DNA from: an uncultured Succinivibrionaceae bacterium
Lineage (GTDB): Bacteria > Pseudomonadota > Gammaproteobacteria > Enterobacterales > Succinivibrionaceae
DNA: 25,974 bases
Reading direction: 5' to 3'
Assembly (NCBI GenBank): GCA_900539665.1
Contig: UQCV01000031.1
Location: forward strand, 1-25,974
In this document: one piece after another, positions 24,684-25,974 of the stretch
How positions within the stretch are numbered: the stretch's first letter is position 1
How the letters are laid out: every line of letters begins with the position of its first letter
The notes under the pieces: model-generated
Databases searched by the model: none
The model's input: only the letters and a program-made list of their open reading frames with translations
What the model was told of the DNA's origin: nothing
Position numbers and translations under genes: made by a program

Positions 24684-24752
24684 TCAACAGCCCACAATTC
24701 GGCCAATAATTGTTATGCCGGTAATATGTGCTGTAATGGTTGTAATTGACAT
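24684..24752 (-). CDS. thrL: thr operon leader peptide
   Basis: This is a 22-codon frame ending in TGA, about 85 nt before thrA. Thr occupies residues 4, 5, 7, 11 and 14, and Ile residues 3, 6, 10, 13, 15, 16 and 19, so 12 of 22 codons are Thr or Ile. These are the two amino acids that control the E. coli thr attenuator. GAGAG lies about 8 nt before the ATG. The stop codon is inside the segment that would form the antiterminator, as the attenuation model requires: a ribosome that finishes the leader covers this segment, and one stalled at Thr/Ile codons leaves it free. The sequence differs from E. coli ThrL, so the call rests on composition, position and the flanking terminator. Confidence 0.9.
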   Translation of the reverse strand: MSITTITAHITGITIIGRIVGC

Positions 24753-24849
24753 TAAAATTCTCTCTGTCGGCTTCCAGATAAATTTGGCTTTCTCATTGCT
24801 ATACAAGAGTTATACAACACGGAATCCAAGGTCTCTAGCGCCATTTGTT

Positions 24850-24882
24850 TTGTGTTAATACACAATAGCTAAAAAATTGCAA
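24850..24882 (-). promoter_or_regulatory. Candidate thr promoter with overlapping palindrome
   Basis: On the minus strand TTGCAA (24877-24882) and TATTAA (24855-24860) are 16 nt apart, giving a leader of about 96 nt before thrL. The -10 lies within TTGTGTTAATACACAA (24850-24865), a perfect 6-bp inverted repeat with a TAAT centre, a possible operator. No experimental support is visible. Confidence 0.4.
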
Positions 24883-25025
24883 TTATATTCCCAAATTTAC
24901 AACATTTTGTCAAGATATTATGAGCATTTTCCGCCATTTCACGGGTTGTTACATCTGAAGTAAATTTACGTAAAAAGCAATCTTAAGACCTTATTACCCT
25001 TTTTCCCCCACTTAGCAAGGGAGAA

Positions 25026-25034
25026 TGGTACAAT
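25026..25034 (+). promoter_or_regulatory. Extended -10 promoter of nudJ
   Basis: TGGTACAAT fits an extended -10 (TGn-TACAAT) about 53 nt before the chosen ATG. The preceding CCCCCACTTAGCAAGGGAGAA shares two blocks with the region before the 9.2-kb small gene. Confidence 0.5.
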
Positions 25035-25086
25035 ACCACCAAAATTTTCTACCTTTCATATTATGTGTCACAACTCGGAACAAACA

Positions 25087-25548
25087 ATGAGTACTAGATT
25101 TCAACCATTCGTCACCGTAGCCGCCATCATTGAGTGCCGCGGTAAATTTCTTTTAGTATCCGAATACGATGAAGCTCCGGATCCTGTTTATGGGCAACCA
25201 GCTGGTCACTTAGAAAAACAAGAAGATCTTATTGAAGCTGTAACTAGAGAAATAAAGGAAGAAACAGGGCTTAATTTAAAACCACAAGGTCTTAGTGGCA
25301 TCTACACCTACGTAAAAGATTATGAAACCATCCAAAGATATTGCTTTTATGTAGTTGATGACTCCCTACCCGAGCAATTAACCCCAGAAGACCCTGACCA
25401 TGATATCGTCAGCGCTGCTTGGTATTCTCGCGCAGAAATTGAAGCTTTAGAACCTCATTTTAGAACTCGTCTCGTTAAGAGTTGCTTTAAAGATTATTGG
25501 GCTGGCAACAGATGCTCCCTTGATCTTTTAACCACCATTAAGCCATAA
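25087..25548 (+). CDS. nudJ: NudJ-like Nudix hydrolase
   Basis: This Nudix-family phosphatase is most like NudJ (YmfB), which in E. coli acts on thiamine-pathway pyrophosphates and nucleoside tri- and diphosphates. The Nudix box is complete: G-H-L-E-x-x-E then EAVTREIKEETGL, with the REuxEExG metal-binding core. FQPFVTVAAIIECRGKFLLV and QPAGHLE match the NudJ opening. The first in-frame ATG (25063) lacks a ribosome binding site; ATG 25087 (153 codons) has GGAA about 8 nt upstream and starts just before the conserved FxPHVTVA-like block, so I prefer it. mnmA, often next to nudJ, is not present in the window. Confidence 0.88.
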   Translation: MSTRFQPFVTVAAIIECRGKFLLVSEYDEAPDPVYGQPAGHLEKQEDLIEAVTREIKEETGLNLKPQGLSGIYTYVKDYETIQRYCFYVVDDSLPEQLTPEDPDHDIVSAAWYSRAEIEALEPHFRTRLVKSCFKDYWAGNRCSLDLLTTIKP

Positions 25549-25558
25549 GATTAAGTAT

Positions 25559-25595
25559 CTGACTGCTCCCACGGGCAAGCCCGTGGGGTTCTGAT
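25559..25595 (-). repeat. 37-bp hairpin repeat, family B, copy 2
   Basis: This is the perfect version of the repeat: CCCACGGG and CCCGTGGG pair over 8 bp around CAAG. It matches 19641-19677 at 36 of 37 positions. It begins 10 nt after the nudJ stop and could also shape the 3' end of that mRNA, though no T-run follows. Confidence 0.82.
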
Positions 25596-25702
25596 TGAAG
25601 TGTAGCTTGTAATCGTACCCCATTTTCAGGCTTTGGAGTTACAAGTGTAAATCTGTTTGAATCAGGAATTTTATTACCAAGCAGTCCTACGACCACGTTA
25701 CC
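25596..25702 (-). pseudogene. Possible decayed TnpB C-terminal remnant next to the family B hairpin
   Basis: On the minus strand a frame opens after tandem stops (TAA, TAG upstream of 25702) and reads GNVVVGLLGNKIPDSN and onward into the hairpin as SEPHGLARGSSQ. IS200/IS605-type tnpB genes often read into their right-end hairpin in this manner. No zinc-finger or RuvC motif remains, and the frame is short enough (about 54 codons in all) to arise by chance. Upstream, another short frame is Lys/Ser/Asn-rich (complement of about 25760-25830). Treat as a suggestion. Confidence 0.25.
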
Positions 25703-25919
25703 CTATTACCTAACTACCTAAGATGCACCATAATTACTAACCATGCTTTAAGAGCTGTTCTTTTTTTTCTTGCTATTTTTCTGGCTATTTTCCTTACTAT
25801 TTACCTTACCTTTCTTTGCTTTATTCACAGCCTTTTAACTTATTACGAACATTAGAGTTCCAAAAGCGCATTTACTTTGAGTTTTCCTACGCTCAAATTG
25901 ATCAAACAGTGACCATTTA
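25596..25919. other. Right-end spacer without a convincing gene
   Basis: This AT-rich stretch lies between the family B hairpin and the right-end family A repeat. Apart from the possible tnpB remnant no intact gene is visible on either strand. Confidence 0.45.
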
Positions 25920-25974
25920 ATCTAAAATCTCCAAGAAGACTCCTTCCTCTTTAGGTGGGAGATGAATTGTTTTT
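25920..25974 (+). repeat. Dispersed hairpin repeat, family A, right copy
   Basis: It is the exact inverted copy of 4-58 over 55 bp and matches the internal copy at 10276-10314. It runs to the last base of the window. The hairpin core is at 25940-25961. Just before it, AAACAGTGACCATTTAA resembles the shorter AACAGTTTA before the internal copy, as if a few bases were inserted or lost. Confidence 0.85.

Noticed and set aside
24505..24858. 117-codon plus-strand frame opposite thrL and the start of thrA
   Set aside because: It is antisense to thrA, the attenuator and thrL, whose features fully explain the sequence; no ribosome binding site.
1..25974. Terminal inverted repeats of a composite transposon or linear replicon
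   Set aside because: The cargo is core biosynthetic genes, no transposase is present, and a third partial copy lies inside; a dispersed repeat causing assembly ends is simpler.

Overview
The window reads as chromosomal DNA of a low-to-moderate GC gammaproteobacterium. The gene content (E. coli-type ThrA/ThrB/ThrC with a leader-peptide attenuator, a pdxB-usg pair, yciB-yciI, a NudJ-type Nudix protein, YgiQ, GalU) is typical of that class. The AT-rich spacers and long charged or low-complexity tails on otherwise ordinary enzymes would suit an anaerobic gut lineage such as Succinivibrionaceae. The taxonomic guess is inference only. I see no rRNA, tRNA, CRISPR array, prophage or complete insertion sequence.

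Layout. 1-195: a dispersed hairpin repeat and a spacer. 196-2749 (+): cobT-cobS-cobC-like genes of late cobalamin (nucleotide loop) assembly, ended by a strong bidirectional terminator. 2844-8388 (-): lon, then pdxB and usg (B6 synthesis and its usual neighbour). 8389-9090: a gene-free spacer. 9095-9380 (+): a compact unit with an extended -10 promoter, a structured leader, a 41-codon membrane miniprotein and a perfect terminator. 9504-11699 (+): yciB, yciI, galU. 11919-19429 (-): aroA, a chemoreceptor, a lipoprotein and the radical-SAM protein YgiQ. 19782-24752 (-): the threonine operon thrL-thrA-thrB-thrC, with a readable attenuator. 25087-25548 (+): nudJ-like. 25549-25974: a hairpin repeat, a possible decayed TnpB tail, and a second copy of the left-end repeat.

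Most of the window is conserved core metabolism: aspartate-family amino acids, shikimate, PLP, UDP-glucose, B12 and proteolysis. The parts worth attention are the threonine attenuator, whose antiterminator arm overlaps the leader stop codon; Lon, with a roughly 220-residue N-terminal extension, basic tails and a plausible 29-codon coding continuation beyond its TAG stop; the 41-aa small-protein unit; and two families of short hairpin repeats that resemble IS200/IS605 ends. One family forms a 55-bp inverted repeat at the two extremities of the window, which probably marks assembly breaks at a multicopy repeat. I did not find a convincing new defence or mobile system here.
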